A stretch of DNA of 64,000 nucleotides. It comes from Hyphomicrobiaceae bacterium. Its GTDB lineage: Bacteria; Pseudomonadota; Alphaproteobacteria; Rhizobiales; Hyphomicrobiaceae. Location: positions 62,001 to 126,000 of the forward strand of contig JALHMC010000006.1 of assembly GCA_022844225.1 (NCBI GenBank). Direction: 5' to 3'. How positions within the stretch are numbered: position 1 is the first letter of the stretch; each line of letters opens with the position of its first letter. Positions 19,517 to 28,686 of the stretch are shown piece after piece. The notes under the pieces are model-generated. The model did not search any database. It was not told the DNA's origin and saw only the letters and a program-made list of their open reading frames with translations. The position numbers and the translations under genes were made by a program.

Positions 19517-20770
19517 ATGAACGAAAGCCGCAGTACCAGAGGCGCGCTCGACGGCGTCCTCGTGATCGACTTCACCCAGATGCTGTCCGGCCCCTTCGCT
19601 GCAATGATGCTCGCAGACCAGGGCGCCCGGGTCATAAAGATCGAGCCGCCGGGCGGCGACCAGACGCGCAAGTTCGGGCCCTTCCGCCCCGGTCAGCTGA
19701 CGATGGCGGACGGGGGGTACGGCGGATATTTCGCCTCCACCAACCGCAACAAGGAAGGTCTTTGCGTCGACCTGAAGTCGGCGCAGGGTCGCGAGGTGAT
19801 CCGCCGCCTCGTCGCCAAGGCGGATATCGTCATCGAGAACTTTCGCTCGGGCGTCATGGAGCGCCTCGGCCTCGGCTACGAGGCGCTGGCCGAGATCAAT
19901 CCTCGTCTCGTCTATGGCGCCATTCGCGGCTTCGGCGATGCGCGGACGGGCAAGAGCCCCTACGGCGAATGGCCCGCCTACGACGTCGTCGCCCAGGCCA
20001 TGGGCGGCATCATGGGCATCACCTCAACGGAGCCGGGCGGCCAGCCGACCAAGATCGGCCCGGGCGTAGGCGATATCGTGCCCGCGATGCAATGCGCCTT
20101 CGGACTTGTCTCGGCGCTCTATCGGGCGCAAGCGACTGGCAAGGGTCAGTTCGTGGACGTGGCAATGGTCGATGGTGTACTGGCTCTGTGCGAGCGCATC
20201 GTATTCCAGCACGGTACCGACGGAACAGTGCCCGGTCCCGAGGGCAACAGCCATCCGCTGCTGATTCCCTACGGCCTCTTCCCCGCGAAGGACGGATGGG
20301 TAGCGATCGGCTGCCCCCACGACGAGTTCTGGCGGCTTCTCGCCCGCGAGATGGGGCGTAACGATCTCGCCGAGGACCCGCGCTATCAAACGACGCCGCA
20401 GAGGCTAGCCTTGCGTGCCGAGGTCGAAGGCGCGGTCTCGTCCTGGACGAGCGCTCGCACCAAGGCCGAGATCGCGGCCGTGCTCGGCGGCAAGGTGCCG
20501 TTCGGCCCGGTGCTCCGGGTCGACGAGATCTTCGCGGATGGGCATACGGCGGCGCGCGGTATGCTGGCGAGCGTCGAGCTCCCCGGTGTGCCGGACCACC
20601 CCCTCGTGATCGCGGACACGGCCGTCAAGATGACCGGCACGCCGGGCGGCGTGAGGGTGCGTGCGCCCCTGGTCGGGGAGCACACCGCCCAGGTTTTGGC
20701 CGATGTCGGATATACGTCGACCGAGATCAAAGCGCTGACTGGCTCCGGCGGAGCATGTCGGGCGAAATGA
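19517..20770 (+). CDS. CaiB/BaiF family CoA transferase
   Basis: LDGVLVIDFTQMLSGPFAAMMLADQGARVIKIEPPGGDQTR. Confidence 0.93.
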   Translation: MNESRSTRGALDGVLVIDFTQMLSGPFAAMMLADQGARVIKIEPPGGDQTRKFGPFRPGQLTMADGGYGGYFASTNRNKEGLCVDLKSAQGREVIRRLVAKADIVIENFRSGVMERLGLGYEALAEINPRLVYGAIRGFGDARTGKSPYGEWPAYDVVAQAMGGIMGITSTEPGGQPTKIGPGVGDIVPAMQCAFGLVSALYRAQATGKGQFVDVAMVDGVLALCERIVFQHGTDGTVPGPEGNSHPLLIPYGLFPAKDGWVAIGCPHDEFWRLLAREMGRNDLAEDPRYQTTPQRLALRAEVEGAVSSWTSARTKAEIAAVLGGKVPFGPVLRVDEIFADGHTAARGMLASVELPGVPDHPLVIADTAVKMTGTPGGVRVRAPLVGEHTAQVLADVGYTSTEIKALTGSGGACRAK

Positions 20771-20816
20771 AGGGTTTGCGGCTCGAGGTCCGAAAGAGCA
20801 CGGCGCGGGGGCCGAG

Positions 20817-21914
20817 ATGAGCAGCGCAACCGGGAGGCTGGCGGGGAGATCGGCTGCGGTTCAGTGGCTGGCGCTGCTTGTTCTGTCGTTGGCCTTCGTC
20901 GCAATCGCCCTTGCGGTGCGCCTGCCGGCCGCGCTGATGATCGGACCGATGGTCGCCGCGATCCTGATAGGCACGTCCGATGGCACGATCCGAGTGCCGA
21001 TGCGCCCGATGATCGCCGTACAGGGCGTGATCGGCTTCCTGATGGGCCGCGCGATTCCGCTGACCTTCCTCGAGGATCTGGCGCGCGACTGGCCGTTGCT
21101 GCTGATGGGCCTCGCGGGGGTCATCGTGGCGGCGAGCGTCATCGGACTAGCGCTGACCCGTTGGGGCGGGCTCCCTGGGACGACAGGCGTCTGGGGCATC
21201 TCCGCCGGCGCCTCGACGCCGATGATCATCATGTCCGAGCAGTACGGCGGCGACCCGCGCATCGTCGCGGTGATGCAACAGATCCGCATCATCCTGGTGA
21301 TTGCCATAGCTGCCCTCGTCGCGCGCATCTGGACTCCGTCCACCGCCGTGCAGGCGATGCAAACCGCGTGGTTCCCGGCAGTGCCGTGGCTCGCCTTTCT
21401 CGCCAGCGTCGGTCTTGCGGTGGCCAGCGCCTTTCTCGCGGCCTGGCTGCGTGTCCCGGCCGGCCCGATGCTGGTTCCGCTGGCGCTGGCGGTGGTGCTG
21501 CAGGAGACCGGGCTGCTGATGATCGAGCTGCATCCGGTGCTGCTTGCCGCGTGCTACGCGGTTGTCGGTTGGAACGTGGGCTTGCGCTTCACGCGCCCCA
21601 TCGTCTGGTACGCCTTCCGCGCTCTGCCGATCATTCTGGCCGCGACGTTCGCGCTGATCGCGGCGTGCGGCCTGCTTGCCTGGGCCATGGTGATCTTCGG
21701 CGACGTCGACCCTTTGACGGCGTTCCTGGCGACGAGCCCCGGTGGCGCCGATACGATCGCCATCATCGCCGCATCGAGCGCCGTCGACATGCGTTTCGTG
21801 ATGGCCATGCAGACCACACGACTTGTCGTGGTGCTGCTGATGGCGCCGGGCCTGTCGCGGCTGCTGGCGCGGTGGGCGGGCAGCGGCAATGGCGCATCGC
21901 CACCGCCGCCGTGA
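20817..21914 (+). CDS. AbrB family membrane protein (Gneg_AbrB_dup type)
   Basis: Duplicated hydrophobic AbrB-like halves, WGISAGASTPMIIMSEQYGGDPRIVAVMQQIRI. Confidence 0.85.
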   Translation: MSSATGRLAGRSAAVQWLALLVLSLAFVAIALAVRLPAALMIGPMVAAILIGTSDGTIRVPMRPMIAVQGVIGFLMGRAIPLTFLEDLARDWPLLLMGLAGVIVAASVIGLALTRWGGLPGTTGVWGISAGASTPMIIMSEQYGGDPRIVAVMQQIRIILVIAIAALVARIWTPSTAVQAMQTAWFPAVPWLAFLASVGLAVASAFLAAWLRVPAGPMLVPLALAVVLQETGLLMIELHPVLLAACYAVVGWNVGLRFTRPIVWYAFRALPIILAATFALIAACGLLAWAMVIFGDVDPLTAFLATSPGGADTIAIIAASSAVDMRFVMAMQTTRLVVVLLMAPGLSRLLARWAGSGNGASPPPP

Positions 21915-21927
21915 CCGTCACCTGTCT

Positions 21928-22695
21928 TTAAATCGTCCGGTAACCGCCGTCGGCCATGACGATGGTGCCGGTGACGTACTGCGAGAGGTCCGAGGCGAGG
22001 AACACTGCGGGGCCGACGATGTCCTCGGGTTTGCCCGGCCGGCCGAGCGGCGTGTGGTCGAGGAAGATCCGCACCAGCTCCGGGTTGTTGGCGCGCGCCT
22101 GGGCGTTGAGCGGCGTCTCGATCAGGCCGGGACCGATGGCGTTGCAGCGCACACCGAACTTGCCGAGCTCGGCGGCCATGGCCTTGGTGAAGCCCAGGAC
22201 ACCATGTTTCGAGGTGGTGTAGGCCGCCGAGTTGGGCGTGCGCACATGCACGAACGACTGGATCGAGCCGATGTTGACGATCCGCCCCTTGGTCTCGCGG
22301 AGTGCGGGCAGGAACGCGTGCGTGACGTTGAACACGCCCATCACGTTGATGGAAATGATGTCGTCCCAGTCCTTGAACACGGCCGCGTCGTCGCCCGTGA
22401 TCGGGTTGCGCCGGTTGATGCCCGCGTTGTTGACGAGGATCGAGACGGGTCCAACCTTTGTGGTGACCTCGTCTGCAATCTTGTGCGCGGCCTCGCGGTC
22501 GGTGACGTCGAGCCTGAACACGTCGGCCTTGCCGCCCGCCGCCGTGATGAGGCGTTGCGTCTCCTTCGCGCCCTCCGGGTCTGCATCGAGAATGACAATG
22601 CGCGCGCCTTCACGGGCATAGCCTTCGGCGATGGCCCGCCCGATGCCGGACCCGGCACCCGTGATGGCGGCGATGTGGTTGGTGAGTAGGGGCAT
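21928..22695 (-). CDS. SDR family oxidoreductase
   Basis: TGAGSGIGRAIAEGYAREGA, NNAGINRR, YTTSKHG, C-terminal ADGGYRTI. Confidence 0.93.
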   Translation of the reverse strand: MPLLTNHIAAITGAGSGIGRAIAEGYAREGARIVILDADPEGAKETQRLITAAGGKADVFRLDVTDREAAHKIADEVTTKVGPVSILVNNAGINRRNPITGDDAAVFKDWDDIISINVMGVFNVTHAFLPALRETKGRIVNIGSIQSFVHVRTPNSAAYTTSKHGVLGFTKAMAAELGKFGVRCNAIGPGLIETPLNAQARANNPELVRIFLDHTPLGRPGKPEDIVGPAVFLASDLSQYVTGTIVMADGGYRTI

Positions 22696-22744
22696 GGGGT
22701 GGGCTCCTTGGAGATGTGCAGTAGAAAGTTACCAAGAGCTACCT

Positions 22745-23164
22745 TTAGCTCCTGGCGAGGGAATGCCAGATCCAAGCCGCCGCAGACACGATGCCGCCTA
22801 TCACTAACCCGGCGATATCAAAGTTGGCCGCCTTATCTCCGAGCACAAAATTTCTGCCAGCGAAGCTCACTATGGCAGTCGCGATCCCAGCTGTGGTCCA
22901 GACAATTGCGACGGCTAAGCACAGCGTTCGATAGAAAACATTGAGGCGAAACCGCTCGCGCGCTAGCTCGAGGAGCACTAGCGGCCAGCAAAGCCCCACT
23001 AACGACACAACAACCCCAAAGACCAAAGTGGCTGCTCTTGCACCATAGGATTGTGGCACCAGCTTTGCGACGTCGGCGGCAACTATTTGGATGGCCGCGC
23101 AGGCCACCAAAAACATCGCCAACATGCACAGCCTTATCCAACTCTCGCGGCTCATGGCGAGCAT
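22745..23164 (-). CDS. Hypothetical four-TM membrane protein
   Basis: Open frame with four hydrophobic segments; no family recognised. Confidence 0.5.
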   Translation of the reverse strand: MLAMSRESWIRLCMLAMFLVACAAIQIVAADVAKLVPQSYGARAATLVFGVVVSLVGLCWPLVLLELARERFRLNVFYRTLCLAVAIVWTTAGIATAIVSFAGRNFVLGDKAANFDIAGLVIGGIVSAAAWIWHSLARS

Positions 23165-23252
23165 GCCTACGAACTAAAGTCGGCAAAGCGTTGTCGGCGT
23201 GTGCTACTCCACAGCGTTATTTTCCGGTGCTTGAAACTGGCTTGGGTGTCTT

Positions 23253-23384
23253 CCCGGTGCTTGTCACCGGGACCCATCGGGCCGCAGGCGCATGGGCGGA
23301 TGTTGAGTTTGAAAGCGTCACTTTGTCCTTCGGATGCTCGACCCGGACTCGTGGTTGGATGGGTCCCGGCAACACGTGCCGGGA
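23253..23384. repeat. Composite inverted repeat of two palindromic units (REP/BIME-like)
   Basis: Unit 1 cccggtg/caccggg (23253-59/23265-71); unit 2 tcccggca/tgccggga (23364-71/23377-84); units inverted via cgggacccatc (23268-78) / gatgggtcccg (23358-68). Confidence 0.75.
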
Positions 23385-23399
23385 TGACAGACTGAGGGC

Positions 23400-24635
23400 T
23401 TACTTCGCCTTCCCCGTCGGCACTTTGTTGAACGGCACGTCCTTGTCGACGCGCACGTCGGCCGGCAAGCCCAGCACGCGCTCGGCGATGATGTTGCGCA
23501 TGATCTCGTCCGAGCCGCCGGCAATCCGCGCCGAGGGCGAGGTCATCAGCGTCTGGTGGAAGAGGGCGGCCATCGGCGCCACCTCGGGATCGGTGATGAC
23601 GCCGCCCTGCTCGAGCACGTCGAGCGCCATCGCGGACATGTTCTGGAGCTTCGGCCCAGTCACCAGCTTGCCGATTGAACTCTCAGGACCCGGCGTGTCG
23701 CCGCGCGAGAGCGCCGTCATGGTGCGGAAGTGCGAATACTTGAGGCCGCGGCTCGCCACGTACCAGTCGGCGATTTTGTCGCGAACAGTCGGGTTCTTGA
23801 GCGCCGGGCCGTCCTCCAGCTCGATGCCGCGGGCAAGCTCGAGGAACTCGTCGACGTCGACGCCTGCGCGTCCGCCGATCGTGAAGCGCTCGTTCATCAG
23901 CGTTGTCAACGACACCTTCCAGCCGTCACCGACCTTGCCGAGGCGCTGGCTGTCGGGAATGCGCACGTTGTTGAAGAACACCTCGTTGAAGTGCGAGGCG
24001 CCCGAGATCTGCTTGATGCCGCGGATCTCGACGCCGGGTGAGCGCATGTCGAGGAAGAAGTAGGTGAGGCCCTTGTGCTTCGGCGCGTCGAAGTCGGACC
24101 GTGTGACGATGACGCCGTACTGGCAATAGTGGGCGCCGCTGGTCCAGATCTTCTGGCCGTTGATGACCCAGTCATCGCCGTCGCGGACGGCGCTGGTGCG
24201 TAGCGCCGCGAGGTCCGAGCCGCCCGCCGGCTCGGAAAAGAGCTGGCACCAGACCTCCTCGCCCTTGAGCGCGGTGACGGCGTAGCGGTCGCGCTGGGCC
24301 TGCGTACCCCAGGTGCAAACGGTTGGAATGCACATGCCGAGGCCGATCTCGTAGATGCCGCGCGGCACCGAGAACTGGGCCTCCTCCTGGTCGTAGATCA
24401 CCTGGTTGATCGCTGAGAGGCCCTGTCCGCCCCACTCCTTGGGCCACGTGATGCCGGCGAAACCCGCCGCGTGTTTCTTCTTCTGCCAGTCGCGCGCCTC
24501 GGCGAGCACGTCCTCGGTGGCATGCGCCGCGCGGTAGAGCATGCCCTTGCCGGTGCGCGGCTTGGCGTTTGTGGTCAGGAAGGCGCGAGCGCTGGCGCGA
24601 TACTCGGCTTCTTCCTTGGTGTCCTCGAAGTCCAT
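23400..24635 (-). CDS. Acyl-CoA dehydrogenase
   Basis: ATG 24635 (MDFEDTKEEAEYRASARAFL); LFSEPAGGSDLAALRTSA, GGSDEIMRNIIAERVLGL. Confidence 0.93.
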   Translation of the reverse strand: MDFEDTKEEAEYRASARAFLTTNAKPRTGKGMLYRAAHATEDVLAEARDWQKKKHAAGFAGITWPKEWGGQGLSAINQVIYDQEEAQFSVPRGIYEIGLGMCIPTVCTWGTQAQRDRYAVTALKGEEVWCQLFSEPAGGSDLAALRTSAVRDGDDWVINGQKIWTSGAHYCQYGVIVTRSDFDAPKHKGLTYFFLDMRSPGVEIRGIKQISGASHFNEVFFNNVRIPDSQRLGKVGDGWKVSLTTLMNERFTIGGRAGVDVDEFLELARGIELEDGPALKNPTVRDKIADWYVASRGLKYSHFRTMTALSRGDTPGPESSIGKLVTGPKLQNMSAMALDVLEQGGVITDPEVAPMAALFHQTLMTSPSARIAGGSDEIMRNIIAERVLGLPADVRVDKDVPFNKVPTGKAK

Positions 24636-24702
24636 TGGGTGTCTCTCCGTTGCGAGAGTGGAATTGAAGTGATGGCGCAAAGCGCGCCGTCGTATCGCGC
24701 GA

Positions 24703-25818
24703 TCAGCCCGGCGCGTTGGCGCTCTCGAGCTCGGAGACAAGACGCTCCTTCCAGAGGCGGGTCGAACCGTTGGCGACGGCGAGCACCTTGGCGCGGCGAT
24801 AGTAGAGGTGGCAGTCGAAGGCCCAGGTGAAACCCATGCCGCCGTGCACTTGGATGTTCTCTTTCGCCGCCAGCCAGAACGCTTCGTTGGCGGAGACACG
24901 GGCCGTGGCAGCGGCGAGGGCAAGCTGCGGCGCGTTCTTCGACAAGGCCCAGGCCCCATAGTACGCATTGGAGCGGGCCAGCTCCGTCGCGACGTAGACG
25001 TCGGCGAGCTTGTGTTTGATCGCCTGGAACGAGCCGATCGGCCGGCCGAAGGCATAGCGCTCGAGCGCATAGTCGCGTGCCATCTCGAGGCAGCGCTGTG
25101 CACCACCGACCTGCTCGAAGGCCATCAGAATGGCGGCGCGCTGCTCGATGAGCGCGAGCAACCGCTCACCGTCACCGGCGGCGCCGAGCAATTCGCCAGG
25201 GACGTTGGCGAACGTGAGGCGCGCCTGCTTGCGGCTTTCGTCGAGCGTTTCCACATGCTCGCGCTTGACGCCGGCATGGCTGAGGTCAGCGAGCACGAGG
25301 CCGATACCGCGGTCCGTCTGCGCGACGACGACGGCAAGGTTGGCGGCCGTGCCGTCCGGAACGGGCAGCTTCTCGCCGTTGAGCACGCCGTTGCGGAACG
25401 TGGTGCGGACGCGCTTCGGCGTCGCCTTGCCAGGTCCCTCCGCGAGGGCGAACGTACCGATGAACTCGCCCTTGGCGATTTTCGGCAGCCAAGCCTTCTT
25501 TTGCGCATCGGAGCCGCCGGCCATCAGGGCCTCGGCAGCGAAATACATCGTCGATGCGAAGGGGACCGGCGCCAGCGAGCGACCGATTTCTTCAGCGAGC
25601 ACGCAAAGCCCCAGCGCGCCCATGCCCGCGCCGCCCAGTTCTTCCGGGATCGAGGCGCCGGTCCAGCCCATGGCAGCCATCTCGTTCCACAGCGCCTTGT
25701 CGTAGCCGTCCGGTCCCTCGAGAACGCGGCGCACGACCTCGGGCGAGGACTTGTCGTCGAGGAACTTGCGCGCCTCGTCCTTCAGGAGCTTCAGGTCGTC
25801 GCTGAAATCGAAATTCAT
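24703..25818 (-). CDS. Acyl-CoA dehydrogenase (partner-type, degenerate C-terminal motif)
   Basis: ATG 25818 (MNFDFSDDLKLLKDEARKFL); ANGSTRLWKERL in place of GGTxEI. Confidence 0.9.
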   Translation of the reverse strand: MNFDFSDDLKLLKDEARKFLDDKSSPEVVRRVLEGPDGYDKALWNEMAAMGWTGASIPEELGGAGMGALGLCVLAEEIGRSLAPVPFASTMYFAAEALMAGGSDAQKKAWLPKIAKGEFIGTFALAEGPGKATPKRVRTTFRNGVLNGEKLPVPDGTAANLAVVVAQTDRGIGLVLADLSHAGVKREHVETLDESRKQARLTFANVPGELLGAAGDGERLLALIEQRAAILMAFEQVGGAQRCLEMARDYALERYAFGRPIGSFQAIKHKLADVYVATELARSNAYYGAWALSKNAPQLALAAATARVSANEAFWLAAKENIQVHGGMGFTWAFDCHLYYRRAKVLAVANGSTRLWKERLVSELESANAPG

Positions 25819-25834
25819 GGGGTCTCCTCCTCGT

Positions 25835-25869
25835 CCTCTCCCCAGGGACAGTGCAGATTTGGGGCGAGG
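25835..25869. repeat. Imperfect intergenic inverted repeat cctctcccc...ggggcgagg
   Basis: 9-bp arms with one mismatch; same core as the 49687..49724 hairpin. Confidence 0.5.
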
Positions 25870-25877
25870 GAACGTGT

Positions 25878-26648
25878 CTACCAGTTCGGCTTCCGCTTCT
25901 CGTTGAAGGCGGCAAGGCCTTCCTTGGCGTCGTCCAGCTCTATGATGTTGCAGATCGTCTCGACGGTATTCTCGATGGCGCGGCGATATTCGTAGTCGTT
26001 GGCACGCATGAAGCTGTCGCGCGCGAGTTGCATCACAGCCGGTGATTTCGACGCCATCTCGGCGGCCAGTTCGCGTGCCTTGGCCAGCACCTGATCGGGC
26101 GGTACGGCATAGTTGATGAGACCGCGCTTCTCGGCCTCGATGGTCGAGATGGGCCGGCCCGAGAACAGCAGCTCGAACGCCTTGTGCCGGCCGATCTGGC
26201 GCGGCAGATGCACGAAGTGCATGGCCGGGATCAGTCCGACGTCGATCTCCGGATAGCCGATCGAGGCCGTGTCGCTGGCAACGATCATGTCGCAAGAGAC
26301 GGCCATGGTGACGCCGGCGGCGCGCGCTGGGCCGGTGAGCGCGGCGATCGTCGGCTTACCGAGGCGGTACTGCGCATCGTGCATGCCGAAGTAGAGCTTC
26401 TCGAGAAAGCGCCGGAGATCGATGCCGCGCCCCGTCTTGATCATGGCGAGGTCCATCCCCGCCGAGAATGCCTTGGAGAAAGCGCTCGTCAGGATCACGG
26501 CGCGGACACCCGGATCAGCCTTGGCTTGGGCATAGGCGGACAGCAGATCCTCGATCAGGGCGTGGTCGATGGCGTTGACGGGGGCACGCCGCATGGTGAT
26601 CTCGGCGACACGGTCGCGGACGGCATAATCGATGTGGACGAGGCTCAC
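25878..26648 (-). CDS. Enoyl-CoA hydratase/isomerase family protein
   Basis: VHIDYAVRDRVAEITMRRAPVNAIDHAL, SAGMDLAMIKTG; GTG start at 26648 inferred. Confidence 0.88.
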   Translation of the reverse strand: MSLVHIDYAVRDRVAEITMRRAPVNAIDHALIEDLLSAYAQAKADPGVRAVILTSAFSKAFSAGMDLAMIKTGRGIDLRRFLEKLYFGMHDAQYRLGKPTIAALTGPARAAGVTMAVSCDMIVASDTASIGYPEIDVGLIPAMHFVHLPRQIGRHKAFELLFSGRPISTIEAEKRGLINYAVPPDQVLAKARELAAEMASKSPAVMQLARDSFMRANDYEYRRAIENTVETICNIIELDDAKEGLAAFNEKRKPNW

Positions 26649-26908
26649 GGGACAGCGGCTCCGGTCGGTGGTGGAACGGCGGTGGACGCCACAGTCGAGC
26701 GCGATCCGAGCGCCGGTGCAAGCAACAATGCGAGCGTGATCGGCTCGGCGGGCAAACGGCATGACCGGTGCCTGTGTGACTTCGTCACCGACGCTGACCT
26801 CAGTCAGCGCCAAGGTGTGCTCCAGAGCATCGCTGCCGCCACCACCGGCTTGCTTGCAGTCAAGGCGGCGGTGGCGGCGCGGTGCATATGTGAAGCAACG
26901 TCAACCCC

Positions 26909-27442
26909 ATGATGGAGCACCTCATGCCTAGCCTCAGCGACAAGGCGTGGTCGCCTTACATGGCCGGCGTCATCATCGGCCTTCTGCAGATCCCGACGTT
27001 TCTGCTGATGGACACGGCACTCGGGGCGTCGTCGTCGTTCGTCACCGTCGGGGCCCACCTCGCGGCTCTCGTGGATCCCGGTGTGGCGCAGATCAAATAC
27101 TTCACCTCGCATATGGCCGGCGCCAAGAACTGGTGGCAGGTGGCGGTCGTCGTCGGTATCGCCATCGGCGCCTTCGTGTCTATGAAGCTGTCGGGGTCCA
27201 GGCGGCCAGCAGTCTCGGCGGTCTGGGCAAGGGCCACAGGCGCCACTTCGCTCGCAGGGCGCGCCCCCATCGCGTTCTTTGCTGGCTTTCTGATGCTGCT
27301 CGGCGCCCGCATCGCCGGTGGTTGCACCTCCGGTCACGGCATTTCCGGTATGGCGCAACTCTCGGTCGGCTCGACGGTCGCCGTCGCGGCGATGTTTGCG
27401 GGCGGGATGCTGGTCGCCAATCTGTTCTTCAAGCGCGTCTGA
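26909..27442 (+). CDS. YeeE/YedE family (sulfur-compound transport) protein, half-size
   Basis: GARIAGGCTSGHGISGMAQLSVGS motif. Confidence 0.88.
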   Translation: MMEHLMPSLSDKAWSPYMAGVIIGLLQIPTFLLMDTALGASSSFVTVGAHLAALVDPGVAQIKYFTSHMAGAKNWWQVAVVVGIAIGAFVSMKLSGSRRPAVSAVWARATGATSLAGRAPIAFFAGFLMLLGARIAGGCTSGHGISGMAQLSVGSTVAVAAMFAGGMLVANLFFKRV

Positions 27443-27465
27443 GATCTGCTGACAAGGAGAGTGCC

Positions 27466-28089
27466 ATGACTGTTCTCACCGGCATCCTGATCGGACTAGC
27501 GACCGGTATTGTCTTCGGCTTCGTGCTGGAGAAATCACGCGTGTTCGAGCCCGGCATCATCGTCGGGCAGATGCAGCTTCGCAGCTTCATCATGCTGAAG
27601 GTTTTCCTTGCCGCCGTGATCACCGGCCTGATCGCGCTCGCCGTGATGCACGGCGCGTTCGGGGTAAAGCTCTCGCTGAAGCCGCTGGTGTGGCAGGCCG
27701 ACATCATCGGCGGGCTGGTCCTCGGTGCGGGGATCGCGCTCGCGGGAGCGTGCCCCGGCACCTCGCTCGCCCAGGTCGGTGCCGGCTATCGGGATGCCTG
27801 GTTCGTCGTTCTCGGAGGCATCGCCGGAGCTGTGTTCTACGGCTACTTCGATACAAGCATTACGGCGTTCTTCGCCGAGAAAGGGGCCAAGGTCACGTTC
27901 GCTGAACTCGCCGGCTACCCGTTCTGGATGGTGGCGATCGGATTTGCGGCCGTGCTGACGATCTTCCTCGTCGCCCTCGAGCGCATGATCCCTTGGCGCC
28001 AGGAGGTGGGGACCAACGTCGATGGGGTCTTGCCCCAGGATGCGGTGACGGGATCTGCGCCGAGCCGTGAGACCTCACATCGGGCCTGA
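27466..28089 (+). CDS. YeeE/YedE family protein, half-size
   Basis: ATG 27466 after AAGGAGA; GAGIALAGACPGTSLAQVGAGYRDAW motif. Confidence 0.88.
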   Translation: MTVLTGILIGLATGIVFGFVLEKSRVFEPGIIVGQMQLRSFIMLKVFLAAVITGLIALAVMHGAFGVKLSLKPLVWQADIIGGLVLGAGIALAGACPGTSLAQVGAGYRDAWFVVLGGIAGAVFYGYFDTSITAFFAEKGAKVTFAELAGYPFWMVAIGFAAVLTIFLVALERMIPWRQEVGTNVDGVLPQDAVTGSAPSRETSHRA

Positions 28090-28114
28090 ACTCGGCGTGG
28101 TGACAGCTTGAAGA

Positions 28115-28145
28115 GGGGCGCCCTGATCGGGTGCCCCATTTTCTT
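28115..28145 (+). terminator. Rho-independent terminator
   Basis: ggggcgccc-tgatc-gggtgcccc stem (one G-U pair) followed by attttctt. Confidence 0.85.
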
Positions 28146-28232
28146 GGGCCCCTGGTCCGCCAGTGAGGCCGCACTTGCGCGTTGGCGATGGCTGCGTCAG
28201 TTTCGCGCCGAACGAGGGGCTCGGGAGGAACG

Positions 28233-28661
28233 ATGAGCAGCTACGCGAAACGGTCGGTCACGGCGGAAAGCGCACTGGTGGCGGTGCAAGGAGCGGTGGC
28301 CAAGGCACGCCAGCTCGGCCATTCCATGTCGGTCGTCGTCAGTGATGAGACGGGGACTACCAAGGTCGTGATGCGAATGGACGGCGCTTCCGAGGCGACG
28401 CTCAGGATTGCCGGCGACAAGGCTTACACGGCGGCTTCACTTGGGCGTCCGACGCATGCGCTCTGGGATTTCGTGAAGAACGATCCGCCGCTGCTCCATG
28501 GTCTCGTCAACTATCCTCGGATCATCGTCTTCGGTGGCGGCTATCCACTCGTGGAGGACGGCAAGGTCATCGGCGCCATCGGTGTATCGGGCGGGCATTA
28601 CAGCGACGATATGGAAGTGGCCCGTGCCGGGTTACAGGCCATCGGAGCCCCGGTCGGCTAG
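28233..28661 (+). CDS. GlcG/HbpS family heme-binding protein
   Basis: GAVAKARQLGHSMSVVVSDETG, FGGGYPLVEDGKVIGAIGVSGG; ATG 28233 after GGGAGG. Confidence 0.88.
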   Translation: MSSYAKRSVTAESALVAVQGAVAKARQLGHSMSVVVSDETGTTKVVMRMDGASEATLRIAGDKAYTAASLGRPTHALWDFVKNDPPLLHGLVNYPRIIVFGGGYPLVEDGKVIGAIGVSGGHYSDDMEVARAGLQAIGAPVG

Positions 28662-28686
28662 CGGAGATACAGTCATCCGCGCCCGG

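Noticed and set aside
19323-19520. 65-aa ORF upstream of the CoA transferase
   Set aside because: No family similarity and no convincing ribosome-binding site; treated as leader/intergenic sequence.
20817-21914. AbrB family protein as a transcriptional regulator
   Set aside because: Sequence is a polytopic membrane protein; the AbrB label for this family is a known naming confusion, so it was not counted as a regulator.
20864-21931. 355-aa plus-strand ORF in another frame over the AbrB-family gene
   Set aside because: R/D-rich frame-shadow of a clear membrane protein gene.
26947-28089. 380-aa ORF starting inside the first YeeE gene
   Set aside because: Its N-terminal part is an out-of-frame read of 26909..27442; the real gene starts at ATG 27466 with its own Shine-Dalgarno.
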